64,000 bases of DNA, taken from assembly GCA_013397075.1 (NCBI GenBank), contig VWZS01009593.1, positions 853,545 through 917,544 of the forward strand, in the 5' to 3' direction. This DNA is from Rhabdornis inornatus (lineage: Eukaryota > Chordata > Aves > Passeriformes > Rhabdornithidae). The position numbers and the translations under genes were made by a program. Below the pieces are notes generated by a model. It worked only from the letters and a program-made list of their open reading frames with translations. It did not search any database and had not been told where the DNA came from. Positions 63,033 to 64,000 of the stretch are shown here, piece by piece; position 1 is the stretch's first letter; the number at the start of each line of letters is the position of its first letter.

Positions 63033-64000
63033 CTGCAAGGCTTCTTTAAAATCAAATCATAAAGTGAAAGATTTGTATTTAACATTAGTATTTGGTAGAT
63101 GTTATTTGGTGGTTTTTGACCTGTAACATTTCTGAAAACAAAGCAAAAAATATCCCTTTTACTTTTACGTATCTTTGATATAGGTATTCCACTTAGTCTT
63201 GTTAAAAGTCCATTTTGATGTTCTCAAGTTTGATCTAGAGAAGAAGGGATTATTGTGGAAATAAAGGAAATATTTACATGATTTCTTCCCTCTGTCCCCC
63301 ATGACTTAATTTCCATTTTGAGTTCTGATTTTCTGCAAGTTGATAGCCCTAATATTTGTGGGAGATAAAAGAAATAAACAATAGAAACTTGTGATTTTTT
63401 TTTCCTTGAGAACTAAAATAAAATCATGGATTTTGTTTCAGGCTTTCATGTGCAGTCATAGGAAAATAAAAAGGTAGCTTTTTTTTACAGTTAAGCAGTG
63501 GAGAGAGATGAGCAACTTGGAGGCTACTAGAAACAAGATGACCCATTCATGGTATTTTTAATTTGGTTTTAGACATAGGTATTTCTTATATTTTGGAATA
63601 ATAAGATCATGAGTAATTGAAAATAGCCTAAAGTAAAACTTTCCTCCAAGATTTTTATATGACAAAAATCTCAGTTATTTAAGACATTTCACTCCTGCAC
63701 TCTTATAAATCTCTCTCCTCTCACTTGGAACGGTAAGGTCAGTGCCAGAAACATAGCTAAAGTTAACTAAAGCTTGATTTCACTTACCTGTCACTCCCAT
63801 GTGCTGTCTACAAAATGGATTTACCTTAATTAATCTAACCAGAAGAAGATACTGATTAATAACAAATTGGCATAAATGTACTCATAACTTACTTAGATGG
63901 AAGCCATTATGTTCATCAAAATACAAAAGCATATCTTTAAACTATTTTCTCAATTATACTTAAAATTATTCTAATTGTTAACTTCTACCCAGCAATATTT
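63033..64000. other. AT-rich sequence, nothing recognised
   Basis: No gene or repeat was recognised up to the window edge. Confidence 0.6.

Overview
The window looks like avian nuclear DNA, from a gene desert or a long intron. The evidence is its repeat content. There are several CR1 LINE copies with the typical bird 3' end (a short terminal repeat related to ATTCTATG, here seen as 'atgattctgtgatt'). There are also fragments of two LTR families whose text resembles LTRs common in bird genomes. Base composition is strongly AT-rich throughout. No protein-coding exon, tRNA, rRNA or known small RNA could be recognised. The open reading frames are short, lack family signatures, or lie inside repeats, so no CDS is called. 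Repeat identification rests on my memory of avian consensus sequences, not on a search.

Layout. 1-1165: a young CR1 nested in an older CR1, both minus strand. 4205-5032 and 6840-6946: plus-strand CR1 pieces. 12410-12868 and 14110-14430: plus-strand LTR fragments. 17590-18451: a G/T-rich tract running into a CR1 3' part. 22391-22496: a long perfect (cttct)n array. 23995-24868 and 30990-31700: two more copies of the LTR family seen at 14110. 31550-34646: an almost identical local duplication bounded by single Ns, most likely an assembly artefact. 35375-36560: a fossil CR1 ORF2 in which endonuclease and reverse transcriptase motifs can still be read. 47353-47434: a GGAA microsatellite. 57480: an N followed by about 150 bases of CpG-dense sequence. 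62838-63032: an internally deleted CR1 3' end. The rest is AT-rich sequence with small microsatellites, three GC-richer islands of unknown nature (about 42240, 54060 and 58870) and a possible LTR-like promoter block near 61800-62150.

There is no gene system acting together here. I looked for an undescribed biological system and did not find one I can support. The most consequential observations are the probable false duplication at 31.5-34.6 kb and the abrupt CpG-rich junction at 57.48 kb. Both affect how the assembly should be read. Smaller items worth checking are a perfect 15-bp hairpin at 58534-58574, a possible 84-base exon at 54215-54298, and the long homopurine/homopyrimidine array at 22.4 kb.
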